A DNA stretch of 5,314 bases, taken from assembly GCA_030592655.1 (NCBI GenBank), contig JAUVIQ010000199.1, positions 1 through 5,314 on the forward strand, given 5' to 3'. The stretch is from Planctomycetales bacterium (lineage in GTDB: Bacteria > Planctomycetota > Phycisphaerae > SM23-33). Under the pieces are notes generated by a model that worked only from the letters and a program-made list of their open reading frames with translations, was not told the DNA's origin and did no database searches. Both the position numbers and the translations under genes were made by a program. This document shows positions 5,257 through 5,314 of the stretch, one piece after another (positions within the stretch are counted from its first letter, which is position 1; every line of letters starts with the position of its first letter).

Positions 5257-5314
5257 AGTTTTGTGGCGACGTAAGTGCTTGGTGGCCATAGGAAACGTTT
5301 TGTTTGCTTTTTTC
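5257..5314. other. Right flank of the insertion sequence, no gene seen
   Basis: These 58 bp contain no recognisable coding or RNA feature. They show no similarity to the left flank that would indicate a long target duplication. Confidence 0.5.

Noticed and set aside
5122..5289. Minus-strand 55-codon ORF starting MATKHLRRHKT and ending at the ATGA of the transposase start
   Set aside because: It crosses the IS end and promoter, has no SD, and shows no family resemblance. Read across a reconstructed empty site it ends soon after, so it is not a disrupted gene either.

Overview
This is a bacterial window of roughly 55% GC. It holds housekeeping genes on the left, a non-coding stretch rich in short tandem repeats in the middle, and an intact-looking insertion sequence on the right. 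The AspRS is the bacterial type with a GAD insertion domain, and a lipobox-bearing lipoprotein confirms a bacterial host. The lipoprotein hydrolase style and the short-period intergenic repeats suggest a planctomycete or other PVC-type bacterium. That placement is a low-confidence inference, because no marker here settles taxonomy.

Layout. Positions 1-145 (minus) hold the start of a gene running off the left edge; its FVYGTLM segment marks a gamma-glutamylcyclotransferase/AIG2-like protein. A 121-bp divergent region with a leader hairpin and a good ribosome binding site precedes aspS (267-2057, plus), which looks complete and canonical. Six bases later a lipoprotein of the alpha/beta-hydrolase class begins (2064-2855, plus), probably on the same transcript. 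It converges, with only 3 bp between the stop codons, on a YbaK/ProX-type aminoacyl-tRNA deacylase gene (2859-3317, minus), which has its own recognisable promoter and SD.

From 3318 to the insertion sequence there is no convincing gene. This stretch carries a 15-bp-arm stem-loop (3382-3412), a degenerate 10-bp tandem array (3461-3554), a degenerate 8-bp array (3667-3706) and a 7-bp array (3712-3739). Several overlapping short ORFs here are by-products of the stop-free repeats.

The right end is an insertion sequence with a 440-residue DDE transposase of the IS1182 type on the minus strand, complete with SD and a TATAAT promoter. Its ends lie in a perfect 33-bp inverted repeat (3760-3792 / 5224-5256). 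The outer 22 bp of each arm join into a long palindrome if the element is removed. The element may therefore be the 1453-bp core (3782-5234), inserted at the centre of a pre-existing palindrome with GCGCGC duplicated; otherwise the whole 33 bp is its terminal repeat.

Functionally, AspRS charges tRNA and the YbaK-like protein hydrolyses mischarged tRNA, so two translation-fidelity functions lie close together, though on opposite strands and not in one operon. I see no defence system, CRISPR array, tRNA or rRNA. The most unusual material is the repeat island and the palindrome at the insertion sequence ends.
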